Below, one piece after another: positions 1-5,340 of a stretch of DNA of 8,544 bases. This DNA comes from Porphyromonadaceae bacterium (GTDB lineage Bacteria; Bacteroidota; Bacteroidia; Bacteroidales; CAMTPD01): the NCBI GenBank assembly GCA_003447595.1, contig DLYT01000165.1, positions 1-8,544 on the forward strand, written 5' to 3'. The position numbers were made by a program, and so were the translations under genes. The stretch's first letter is position 1. Each line of letters starts with the position of its first letter. The notes under the pieces were generated by a model. It worked only from the letters and a program-made list of their open reading frames with translations, was not told the DNA's origin and ran no database searches.

Positions 1-197
1 GTCGAATCAAACGCAGAGAAGAAGAATACAACGATCTCACTAACCATCCCTACAAAGAGCATCTCCTTAGCAAATGGAAGATTTGTTAGTTTGAATAATA
101 CACCTGTCAAAATAATGGCAGCTCCCCAGCAATACATAAAAGAAAAGATACGTTTCTTATGCTTCAAGAAGGGATTGTAGAAAAGTCTAGTTTTCAT
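1..197 (-). CDS. gldL: T9SS inner-membrane motor protein GldL/PorL (N-terminal 65 residues, runs off the window)
   Basis: The gene starts at the ATG at 195-197 (minus strand) and is open to the window edge, so only the N-terminus is visible. It begins MKTRLFYNPFLKHKKR, followed by two hydrophobic segments at about residues 19-37 and 44-63, joined by a short loop (KLTNLPFAKEM). The second helix holds a glutamate, Glu54, in GMVSEIVVFF, and is followed by SAFDS. This arrangement, including the buried Glu and a closing S-A-F-[DE], is what I know of GldL/PorL. With GldM, GldL forms the proton-driven rotary motor of type IX secretion and gliding, and the helix-2 Glu matters for proton coupling. It lies 27 bp downstream of gldK, the usual gldK-gldL order, so the two are probably co-transcribed. 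No Shine-Dalgarno is seen, as is normal in this phylum. The identification rests on the N-terminus plus gene context. Confidence 0.9.
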   Translation of the reverse strand, partial: MKTRLFYNPFLKHKKRIFSFMYCWGAAIILTGVLFKLTNLPFAKEMLFVGMVSEIVVFFFSAFDS

Positions 198-224
198 AAA
201 TTAGATTTTTAAGGTTTACATGAT

Positions 225-1586
225 TCATTGTTTGCGAGGATCAACCACTGTTTTTACGCATCTGAATCCCACAAATGAGTGTGCGGCATCTTGATGAGCG
301 TATCCTCTGAGGTCGGATCTGATTTGTTGGCTCACATCCTTCCACGATCCACCCCTTACTACTTTTTGTTTCAAGTGATCGGGATCGCTTTGCGAAGCCC
401 GATAAGTAATAAACGGATTGATATCGGATGCCATCGAATGTCCGGCTTCAAAATAAGCAGAAGCCGTCCACTCCGAAACGTTGCCGGCCATATCAAATAA
501 GCCATAGGCATTGGGTTGATAGTTCATTTTGCGCGAAGTTGTCAACGCTCCGTCCGAAGTATAGTCGCCAACTCCCGGTTTGAAGTTACCTACAAAACAC
601 GATTGGCAAAACGCCGCATCTTCTTTTTGCCACGGATACCTCGCTTTGTTATTACCTGCTCTTGCCGCATACTCCCATTCACCTTCGGTAGGCAGTCGAA
701 ACTCTTCAGAAAGATCGATGCCGGTTTTAGCATTTCCTTTTCGGAACATCATCGTGCGCCATTGGCAATAAGCCATTGCTTGATGCCAACTTACGCCCAC
801 TACGGGATATTCATTGTAATCGGTATGTGTGAAATAGTTGCGTACAAGCATGGAGTTATTTGAATTCCTGAAATCGGTAATCCAGCAGTATTCATCCGGA
901 AAGATGGGAATAATATAGGTGTGTATGAAATCAGAACGAGAAGAGAGTGGTCTTTCTATGGTTTCGGTAACGATTGCACCGTTGGTATCGAAGTAAGCCG
1001 TATCTTTTGTGATTCGGATCGATGCAGCTTTGTCGGTCGAAAGCAGGCGTCCGTATTTTAAAGCAGTGTAAGAATCGAACCATTCGAATGTAAATAACAG
1101 CTGTTTTTCATCCATTCGTTTTTCGCCCGAGATAGGATCCATATAAAAGAGACTTTCAATGGCGGCTAGCTCTTCATCACTACCATTTTTCCAAGGGATC
1201 TTTTGCGACCAGTCGAGATAAGGCGGTATTGGGTCTCCATACTCATCTTGGTCTATCTTGAACAGTTCATTGTCTCCCAAGTTAGGATCAGCAAGTCGTT
1301 CCCGGATGATGGAGTCCCTTACCCATACTACAAACTCTCGGTACATCGCATTGGTAACCTCGTGTTTGTCCATCCAAAACGATGAAAAAGAGGCACCCTG
1401 CCGATAAAGCGGATCATCAATGATGGAGTCGTTGGCAAGTAATTGATTAAATTCAATCGAACCGCTTTTGATCAATACCATCCCCGGTGGTTGCGGATCG
1501 AGCATGCGCTTATTTTTCGAGAGAGATTGAGCGGTTCCTGAAATGAAAATACAGAAGAGTATACACACAAGTATAGTTCGATACAT
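225..1586 (-). CDS. gldK: T9SS ring component GldK/PorK, FGE-sulfatase (SUMF1)-like domain, no visible lipobox
   Basis: GldK/PorK partners GldN/PorN to build the large periplasmic ring of the type IX secretion system beneath the outer membrane. I start it at MYRTILVCIL (ATG 1584-1586, 453 aa); the ATG three codons earlier (1593-1595) is equally possible. The longest reading frame begins at 1652, but that ATG is in the loop of a terminator hairpin and is not credible. FGE-like motifs appear in order: FWMDKHEVTNAMYREF (70-85), YPVVGVSWHQAMAYCQWR (260-277), FRLPTEGEWEYAARAG (297-311), YGLFDMAGNVSEWT (361-374), VVRGGSWKD (409-417) and GFRCVK (440-445). The two catalytic cysteines of true formylglycine-generating enzymes are replaced in the GGSWKDVSQQI stretch, so a structural role fits. 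The N-terminal signal sequence ends ISGTAQS with no lipid-attachment Cys at the expected place, unlike known GldK lipoproteins. It is followed by gldL after 27 bp. GldJ, a paralogue, is the alternative; adjacency to gldL favours GldK. Confidence 0.9.
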   Translation of the reverse strand: MYRTILVCILFCIFISGTAQSLSKNKRMLDPQPPGMVLIKSGSIEFNQLLANDSIIDDPLYRQGASFSSFWMDKHEVTNAMYREFVVWVRDSIIRERLADPNLGDNELFKIDQDEYGDPIPPYLDWSQKIPWKNGSDEELAAIESLFYMDPISGEKRMDEKQLLFTFEWFDSYTALKYGRLLSTDKAASIRITKDTAYFDTNGAIVTETIERPLSSRSDFIHTYIIPIFPDEYCWITDFRNSNNSMLVRNYFTHTDYNEYPVVGVSWHQAMAYCQWRTMMFRKGNAKTGIDLSEEFRLPTEGEWEYAARAGNNKARYPWQKEDAAFCQSCFVGNFKPGVGDYTSDGALTTSRKMNYQPNAYGLFDMAGNVSEWTASAYFEAGHSMASDINPFITYRASQSDPDHLKQKVVRGGSWKDVSQQIRSDLRGYAHQDAAHSFVGFRCVKTVVDPRKQ

Positions 1587-1621
1587 GGGTTGCATGGTAG
1601 TAATTAGATTAGGTATGTGGT

Positions 1622-1670
1622 AAAAGTAAAAAAGCGAAATCTGGATTTTCATCAGACTCCGCTTTTCAAC
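1622..1670 (-). terminator. Intrinsic terminator between the DUF2795 gene and gldK
   Basis: Read on the minus strand, a 14-bp stem forms from arms at 1653-1666 and 1630-1643 (12 Watson-Crick pairs and two G-U pairs) with a 9-base loop at 1644-1652. A run of six T follows, then a further T-rich stretch. It sits between the DUF2795 stop and the gldK start. It therefore separates the upstream genes from the T9SS unit and argues against the far-upstream gldK ATG at 1652, which lies in the loop. Confidence 0.8.
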
Positions 1671-1689
1671 TATAATTTTTTCTTAGAAA

Positions 1690-1911
1690 TCAATATTCTT
1701 CCTCATTAAAGAAGAAATCTTCTTTACTTGGATAATCAGGCCAAATGTCTTCAATACATTCGTAAATTTCGCCTTCATCTTCCATTTCTTGAAGGTTTTC
1801 GATTACTTCAAGAGGGGCTCCCGAACGTTGAGCGAAGTCAATCAGCTCATCTTTGGTTGCAGGCCATGGGGCATCTTCCAGCTTTGAAGCTAATTCTAGT
1901 GTCCAATACAT
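1690..1911 (-). CDS. Small acidic DUF2795 family protein
   Basis: This encodes 73 residues with no signal peptide or membrane segment, so it is probably cytoplasmic. The segment from about residue 20 to 48 (KDELIDFAQRSGAPLEVIENL, followed by a short acidic stretch) resembles the DUF2795 pattern, in which a 'LID-A-R-GAP-EVIE-L' core is conserved. DUF2795 has no established biochemical function that I know of. The protein is strongly acidic, especially the tail (EEEY), and starts with an aromatic MYWTLELA. It has a near-consensus promoter and is followed by an intrinsic terminator, so it appears to be a monocistronic gene expressed independently of its neighbours. The family name is recognised from the sequence pattern; any function would be a guess. 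Confidence 0.8.
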   Translation of the reverse strand: MYWTLELASKLEDAPWPATKDELIDFAQRSGAPLEVIENLQEMEDEGEIYECIEDIWPDYPSKEDFFFNEEEY

Positions 1912-1941
1912 ATATGAAAGGTTTAAAATAGTTAAACTCCT
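1912..1941 (-). promoter_or_regulatory. 5' leader of the DUF2795 gene: AGGAG followed by a small hairpin
   Basis: On the minus strand the leader reads AGGAG (1937-1941), then a 6-bp inverted repeat GTTTAA/TTAAAC (1932-1937 and 1921-1926, 5-base loop), then nine bases before the ATG. In linear distance the AGGAG is too far from the start codon to act as a ribosome binding site. If the hairpin folds, the effective distance drops to about ten bases. The G at 1937 would be shared by the stem. That it works this way is inference. Confidence 0.35.
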
Positions 1942-1951
1942 GTTTTTGCCG

Positions 1952-1981
1952 CAAATATAGAAATAAAAGGATTAACTACAA
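1952..1981 (-). promoter_or_regulatory. Bacteroidota-type promoter for the DUF2795 gene
   Basis: Read on the minus strand: TTG (1979-1981), 19 bases, then TATATTTG (1952-1959), a full match to the Bacteroides sigma-ABfr pattern TTTG/TTG-N19/21-TAnnTTTG. Transcription would begin near 1945 and leave a leader of about 34 bases. The -33 element overlaps the last codons of the adenosyltransferase gene. Confidence 0.7.
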
Positions 1982-2535
1982 GTATAATCCCACAATATTT
2001 CCTTTTTATTGTGTATCAGTGCCTCTTTACGTCCCAAAACGAAAAAGTAATCTGATAGTCGGTTCATGAAAATAAGTACCGGAGATTCTACAGTCGCCGT
2101 TTCTGCCAAGCGATACATTTCGCGTTCGGCTCTGCGGCATACGGTACGACAAATGTGCGCCAACGATGCAGATCTGCCACCTCCGGGTAGTACGAAATTA
2201 TTCAACTTCGGTAGTTCGTTGTCGATCTTATCAATCTCACTTTCTATTTTGTGGATGGTTTCGTCAGACACTTTACTTTCTACCTTCAAGTCGGTGTGTT
2301 CTTGATCTGTTGCGAGATATGAACCGATTGTGAATAACTTGTGCTGGATAAAGAGTAAAAACTCGCGGTCTTCCTCTTGTTGTATCTCAGCAATCAAGGC
2401 ACCAACAAATGAATTCAATTCGTCGACAGTACCATAACAATCGAGGCGAGGATGTGTTTTCGAAACACGTTCGCCCCCTACCAGTGATGTTTTACCACTG
2501 TCGCCGGTTTTCGTATAGACGATACTTTTTTTCAT
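1972..2535 (-). CDS. PduO-type cob(I)alamin (corrinoid) adenosyltransferase
   Basis: The enzyme transfers the 5'-deoxyadenosyl group of ATP to cob(I)alamin or a cobinamide precursor, giving adenosylcobalamin, the cofactor of enzymes such as methylmalonyl-CoA mutase. It is a soluble cytoplasmic trimer in characterised relatives. The 187 residues match the usual family length and show the expected motifs in order: the N-terminal ATP-binding TKTGDSGKTSL (8-18), DCYGTVDELNS (32-42), FVLPGGG (114-120), the Arg-rich helix CRTVCRRAERE (129-139) and MNRLSDYFFVLGR (157-169). The start at 2535 is natural because the first residues lead straight into the ATP motif. It begins 21 bp after the methyltransferase stop and has its own promoter overlapping that gene's end. 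No cobalamin synthesis or transport genes are visible, so whether it serves de novo synthesis or salvage cannot be told. Confidence 0.95.
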   Translation of the reverse strand: MKKSIVYTKTGDSGKTSLVGGERVSKTHPRLDCYGTVDELNSFVGALIAEIQQEEDREFLLFIQHKLFTIGSYLATDQEHTDLKVESKVSDETIHKIESEIDKIDNELPKLNNFVLPGGGRSASLAHICRTVCRRAEREMYRLAETATVESPVLIFMNRLSDYFFVLGRKEALIHNKKEILWDYTCS

Positions 2536-2556
2536 AGCATATTATTTCTTCGATTG

Positions 2557-3339
2557 TCAAAAGTAAACTTTATAATTTCTTTTGTGCAATTTCGGATTAA
2601 AGAAAATAATACCCATTGAATACAAGTCCATCGTAACCGAAACATTCGGATTATGAATGATCTCGTTCCACAGCTTCGAGGTGCAATTACACTTTCGGAT
2701 GTTATTGATTACAAACACCGTATTCTCATGAGCTTTCTCAATACATAGTGAGAACAATTGAAGGTTCACTTCGTATTCACGTTCTAAGTTAAAAAAGACA
2801 AAGTCTGCCTTTTCTATCTTCATCATGATTTCCGGGATCAGCATAGTGTAACTACCGGTATGCAATTCGATGCGATCGTTTCCTTTAATCACATCTTTGA
2901 TATAAGGAGCAAGCGACTCGTTGTTTTCGATTGCGTTTACTTTTACATCCGAACTATAGGCCGCCAGATAAAGAGAAGAGAAACCGAGGGAAGTTCCCAG
3001 TTGAATAATCTCTTTGGGTTTAAAGAAGTTGGTAAGTCGGAAGAGGAGTTTTCCCTTTTTCGACGAAATGGCTTCTTGTTTAAACAAAGAGGCGTAGCTA
3101 ACCGCGTGTTCCTTTCCTTTTCGGTCTGTATATACAGCCTTTCCGGGATGTTTAATAAAATGTTCTTGAATTGTGCGTATGTCTTGATACGCATAGAAAT
3201 AACTTTTCTCTTCGATTACTTTTGTGATTAGATCAAAAGCAAACGGAGAATGTACACCAAACCCTTTTCTGAATCGCATTTTGCGATACAAGCGTGCTCC
3301 GGTTTTCTTTAGTCTGTATTTACTCTTTAATAAGCGCAT
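2557..3339 (-). CDS. Class I SAM-dependent methyltransferase, substrate unknown
   Basis: The protein is 260 aa, starting at the ATG at 3337-3339. The frame stays open upstream through the tRNA-Leu gene, so an automatic call could wrongly start near 3534; the tRNA and its terminator rule that out. The N-terminus is very basic (MRLLKSKYRLKKTGARLYRK) and leads into FGVHSPFAFDLI (27-38), a stretch I associate with a Bacteroidota methyltransferase group. The SAM-binding motif I is IIQLGTSLGFSSLYLA (111-126), an O-methyltransferase-like glycine loop with Gln in place of the common acidic residue. NAIE (135-138) is the likely end of beta-2, with Glu138 binding the ribose. ADFVFFNLE (178-186) is where motif III/IV would sit. 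No signal peptide or membrane helix is seen. The acceptor is not predictable. I see no promoter between the tRNA terminator and this start, so expression may depend on readthrough. Confidence 0.85.
   Translation of the reverse strand: MRLLKSKYRLKKTGARLYRKMRFRKGFGVHSPFAFDLITKVIEEKSYFYAYQDIRTIQEHFIKHPGKAVYTDRKGKEHAVSYASLFKQEAISSKKGKLLFRLTNFFKPKEIIQLGTSLGFSSLYLAAYSSDVKVNAIENNESLAPYIKDVIKGNDRIELHTGSYTMLIPEIMMKIEKADFVFFNLEREYEVNLQLFSLCIEKAHENTVFVINNIRKCNCTSKLWNEIIHNPNVSVTMDLYSMGIIFFNPKLHKRNYKVYF
2558..2589 (-). promoter_or_regulatory. Probable promoter for the adenosyltransferase, inside the methyltransferase 3' end
   Basis: Read on the minus strand: TTG (2587-2589), 21 bases, then TACTTTTG (2558-2565), matching the Bacteroidota pattern. 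The start of transcription would fall near 2551, about 15 bases before the adenosyltransferase ATG. The site lies entirely over the final codons and stop of the upstream gene, so chance similarity in coding sequence is possible. Confidence 0.5.
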
Positions 3340-3358
3340 AGTAGAGAGTATTGGATAT

Positions 3359-3387
3359 AAAAAAAGCCCTGCGCATGCAGAGCTTTC
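3359..3387 (-). terminator. Intrinsic terminator after tRNA-Leu
   Basis: An 8-bp stem (arms 3377-3384 and 3365-3372, one G-U pair) with a four-base loop is followed on the minus strand by seven T. It lies 12 bases past the end of the tRNA. The other strand also ends in a T-rich run, so it may work in both directions. Confidence 0.8.
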
Positions 3388-3395
3388 TTTTTCTG

Positions 3396-3479
3396 TACCC
3401 AGAGCCGGGATCGAACCGGCATGGAAGTGAATCCACTGGTGTTTGAGACCAGCGCGTCTACCAATTCCGCCATCTGGGC
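3396..3479 (-). tRNA. tRNA-Leu, anticodon CAA
   Basis: The 84-nt gene folds into a class II cloverleaf on the minus strand. The acceptor arm is GCCCAGA paired with TCTGGGT (first pair G-U). The D-arm contains GGCGGAATTGGTAGACGC. The anticodon arm is CTGGT/ACCAG with loop CTCAAAC, giving anticodon CAA, which reads UUG. A long variable arm follows, typical of leucine tRNAs. The T-arm is GCCGG/CCGGC around TTCGATC. The discriminator is A, as leucine tRNAs need. The 3' CCA is not encoded (the next bases are CAG), so it must be added after transcription. It has its own promoter and terminator. The frame through it translates as the familiar false peptide DGGIGRRAGLKH. Confidence 0.96.
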
Positions 3480-3512
3480 GTTTCAGAGCTATCGTTTTTC
3501 CCGATTGCATTG

Positions 3513-3542
3513 CAAAGGTACGCATTATTTTCATTCCTGCAA
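3513..3542 (-). promoter_or_regulatory. Bacteroidota-type promoter for tRNA-Leu
   Basis: Read on the minus strand: TTG (3540-3542), 19 bases, then TACCTTTG (3513-3520), a full match to the TAnnTTTG -7 pattern at the right spacing. The predicted start of transcription near 3506 leaves a short 5' leader of about 27 bases before the tRNA. Confidence 0.65.
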
Positions 3543-3602
3543 TAGTTGCACCACTTTTTTTTCAAAAAAAATCAATTTAATAGGTTCGGAGTAAATATTT
3601 AC

Positions 3603-3610
3603 TACATTTG
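3603..3610 (+). promoter_or_regulatory. Probable -7 element of the manC promoter
   Basis: TACATTTG matches the Bacteroidota -7 pattern TAnnTTTG and lies 34 bases before the manC ATG. No good TTG -33 element is found at 19-21 bases upstream, so this is a half-match. It faces away from the tRNA-Leu promoter, with an A/T-tract region between the two. Confidence 0.45.
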
Positions 3611-3644
3611 CGTATATCATATTTGTATCATAAAAGCGCTGATT

Positions 3645-4724
3645 ATGAAAGACAATTACTGTGTAATTATGTGTGGGGGGATAGGAAGTCGCTTCTGGCC
3701 TTTTAGTAGAGAAATTTATCCAAAACAGTTTCTCGACTTCATGGGGACAGGCAGAAGTCTGCTTCAATTAACCGTCGATCGCTTTAAAAAGATTATTCCA
3801 CAAGAAAATATCATTATTGCTACCAATAATAGATATGAAGACCTCGTTAAAGAACAACTGCCCGAATTTAGTAGCGAACAAATTCTTTTAGAACCAAAAC
3901 GAAGAAACACTGCTGCCACGATCGCGTATGCAGCTTATCATATCAAAGCGGTGAATCCGAAGGCAAACATTGTAGTTTCTCCTTCCGATCACCTGATCCT
4001 TAAAGAAGATGAGTTTTGCAAAGCGATTGCGAAAGGGCTTCAATTTGTAAAGGACCATCAAGCACTTGCAACGCTAGGAATAAAACCCAATCGAGTAGAG
4101 ACCGGATATGGATATATCCAGGCCGATGAAGATTTAATCGGAGATTTCATGAAAGTGAAAACGTTTACAGAGAAACCCGATCATGAGCTGGCAAAGATTT
4201 TTGTAGAGAGTGGTGAGTTTTTCTGGAACTCGGGACTATTTTTCTGGAACATCGATGCAATCATGACGGCACTGCAAAAGTTTATGCCCGAAATTACGAC
4301 GCGCTTTGATACCGGCATTGACTTTTTCGGTACGGAAAAAGAAAACGAGTTTATTTTCGAGAACTATCCGTGTTGTCCCAACATCTCGATAGACTATGGG
4401 ATCATGGAAAAGGCAGATAACGTATATATGCTTGCAGCAGATTTCGGATGGGCCGATCTCGGAACTTGGAACTCACTGTATGAACTGGCTCCGAAAGACG
4501 CAAGCGGAAATGCTTGTCTTAATACGAAGACATTGACCTACGAAGCCAGCAACAATGTCATCGCCGTAGAAAATAAGGGAAGATTGGTTGTAGTGCAAGG
4601 CGTAGACGATTGCATCATTGCCGAATCTGGTAACGTGCTTCTTGTGTGTAAACGTCAGGATGAAGAACGTATCAAGCAGTTTGTTGCTGATGCTAACCTT
4701 GGCTTCGGTGACGAATACAATTGA
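3645..4724 (+). CDS. manC: Mannose-1-phosphate guanylyltransferase (GDP-mannose pyrophosphorylase)
   Basis: It converts mannose-1-phosphate and GTP to GDP-mannose and pyrophosphate in the cytoplasm, feeding GDP-mannose and GDP-fucose into surface polysaccharide and protein glycosylation. I use the ATG at 3645 (359 aa). The frame is open back to 3546, but the extra 33 residues are low-complexity, cross the likely promoter and precede the conserved start. Motifs: the nucleotide-binding signature CGGIGSRFWPFSREIYPKQF (10-29), VSPSDHLI (111-118) with the catalytic Asp, FTEKPD (174-179), FFWNSGLFFW (192-201) and DYGIMEKADNVYML (250-263) leading to FGWADLGTW (267-275). The length matches the single-domain enzymes that lack the C-terminal mannose-6-phosphate isomerase domain. 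It stands alone, with no other sugar-nucleotide gene next to it. A related nucleotidyltransferase specificity is possible but less likely. Confidence 0.95.
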   Translation: MKDNYCVIMCGGIGSRFWPFSREIYPKQFLDFMGTGRSLLQLTVDRFKKIIPQENIIIATNNRYEDLVKEQLPEFSSEQILLEPKRRNTAATIAYAAYHIKAVNPKANIVVSPSDHLILKEDEFCKAIAKGLQFVKDHQALATLGIKPNRVETGYGYIQADEDLIGDFMKVKTFTEKPDHELAKIFVESGEFFWNSGLFFWNIDAIMTALQKFMPEITTRFDTGIDFFGTEKENEFIFENYPCCPNISIDYGIMEKADNVYMLAADFGWADLGTWNSLYELAPKDASGNACLNTKTLTYEASNNVIAVENKGRLVVVQGVDDCIIAESGNVLLVCKRQDEERIKQFVADANLGFGDEYN

Positions 4725-4763
4725 TTGCGTTTCGTTCTTACAAACAATAAATCTGTTTATAGT

Positions 4764-4814
4764 GAAGAGCGAATCGTCAGGTCCCGACCTGACGATTCGC
4801 TCTTCGTTTGTTTT
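4764..4814 (+). terminator. Long perfect hairpin plus T-rich tail ending manC
   Basis: Perfect 20-base arms at 4764-4783 and 4786-4805 are separated by only CC, so in RNA the stem would be about 18 bp with a small loop. GTTTGTTTT follows on the plus strand. The position 40 bases after the manC stop fits an intrinsic terminator. On the minus strand no T-run follows, so it would mainly serve manC. The inner 26 bases are also one copy of a tandem palindromic repeat. Confidence 0.65.
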
Positions 4815-4841
4815 AAATCGTCAGATGCCGACCTGACGATT
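4772..4841. repeat. Two tandem near-identical 26-bp palindromes between convergent genes
   Basis: Unit 1 (4772-4797) and unit 2 (4816-4841) are 26 bases each and differ at only two positions, both in the central segment (GTC in one, ATG in the other). Each begins AATCGTCAG and ends CTGACGATT, so each is itself an inverted repeat. Unit 1 is fully symmetric; unit 2 has 9-bp arms around an 8-base centre. The units are separated by 18 bases. The pair fills most of the gap between manC and the convergent small secreted protein gene. Confidence 0.8.
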
Positions 4842-4862
4842 CTATTCTTATGGACTTTGATT

Positions 4863-5231
4863 TTAATGCTTCAATACAACCTGCATGTTGTTCGTGTTGT
4901 CTGCATCTACTTCTAGCGACAACGATTCATACGAGATCATACTAACCGTCACCATAGCCTTGTCGCCTTTGGGCAATTGCAGCGAAAAAGCTCCGTTTAT
5001 ATCGCTGTAGCATTTTTTGCCGTTTACTTCGATGGAAGCGCCTGTAAGCGGTTCGTTGGTTCCGTTTTCCAATACTTTACCCACGATGGTTACGTGATTT
5101 GATTCGGTAGGAAGTTGTTCTTTCTTTACACTGTCTGTGGTTTTGTCGGCCGCCCAAGTTGGCATCGAAGCCGAGCAAAGCAGAAGAGAAGCTGATATGG
5201 CAGCTAGAAAATTGTGTTTATTCATATTCAT
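4863..5231 (-). CDS. Small secreted protein: free-standing carboxypeptidase-regulatory-like domain
   Basis: The 122-residue protein has an N-terminal signal peptide (basic start MNMNKHN, hydrophobic core LAAISASLLLCSA) with likely cleavage after TWA at residue 27. A polar linker (28-47) leads into one domain, VTIVGKVLENGTNEPLTGASIEV onward (48-121). Its G-x-V-x-(D/E)-x10-P-L-x-G-A-x-(I/V) opening, the YSDINGAFSLQLP stretch and a closing VVLKH are the pattern of the CarboxypepD_reg-like (CNA-B/transthyretin-like) beta-sandwich. This domain usually forms the N-terminus of SusC-type TonB-dependent receptors; here it is the entire mature protein. A start two codons later (ATG 5223-5225) is possible. 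There is no lipobox, so it is probably periplasmic or exported. Its role is unknown. It ends in a convergent arrangement with manC. Confidence 0.8.
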   Translation of the reverse strand: MNMNKHNFLAAISASLLLCSASMPTWAADKTTDSVKKEQLPTESNHVTIVGKVLENGTNEPLTGASIEVNGKKCYSDINGAFSLQLPKGDKAMVTVSMISYESLSLEVDADNTNNMQVVLKH

Positions 5232-5268
5232 TTGTTATTCGATTCATTCAAACCCTTTTTTATCACTG

Positions 5269-5276
5269 CAAAATTA
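5269..5276 (-). promoter_or_regulatory. Probable -7 element for the small secreted domain protein
   Basis: TAATTTTG on the minus strand matches TAnnTTTG and would start transcription about 31 bases before the ATG at 5231. No TTG is found at the expected 19-21-base distance (the nearest is 25), so only the -7 half is supported. Confidence 0.4.
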
Positions 5277-5340
5277 AGGTGAAGATATTACCGGATTGTG
5301 TCAATCGCACTACAATGTTGTTGCGCCAAACAAGTGGTGT

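Noticed and set aside
279..863. Plus-strand open frames across gldK
   Set aside because: They are antisense to a well-supported gene and show no recognisable motif, signal peptide or start context.
225..1652. Longer gldK start at 1652
   Set aside because: The ATG is in the loop of the terminator hairpin, and the extra residues push the signal peptide about 22 residues inward.
2860..3231. Plus-strand open frame of 123 codons inside the methyltransferase
   Set aside because: It is antisense to a gene with a clear SAM-binding motif and has no coding character of its own.
3396..3479. tRNA-Leu as an integration site of a mobile element
   Set aside because: No integrase gene and no repeated tRNA 3' end are seen in the window.
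3531..3767. Minus-strand frame overlapping the manC start
   Set aside because: It runs through the promoter region and the conserved manC N-terminus and resembles no known protein.
4772..4841. CRISPR array or integron attC site
   Set aside because: There are only two units, each itself fully palindromic, with an 18-base gap; there are no cas genes, integron cassettes or integrase.
5284..5340. Possible terminator after the MORN gene
   Set aside because: Only five-base-pair stems (AAACA/TGTTT, TTGTT/AACAA) without a following T-run are present.
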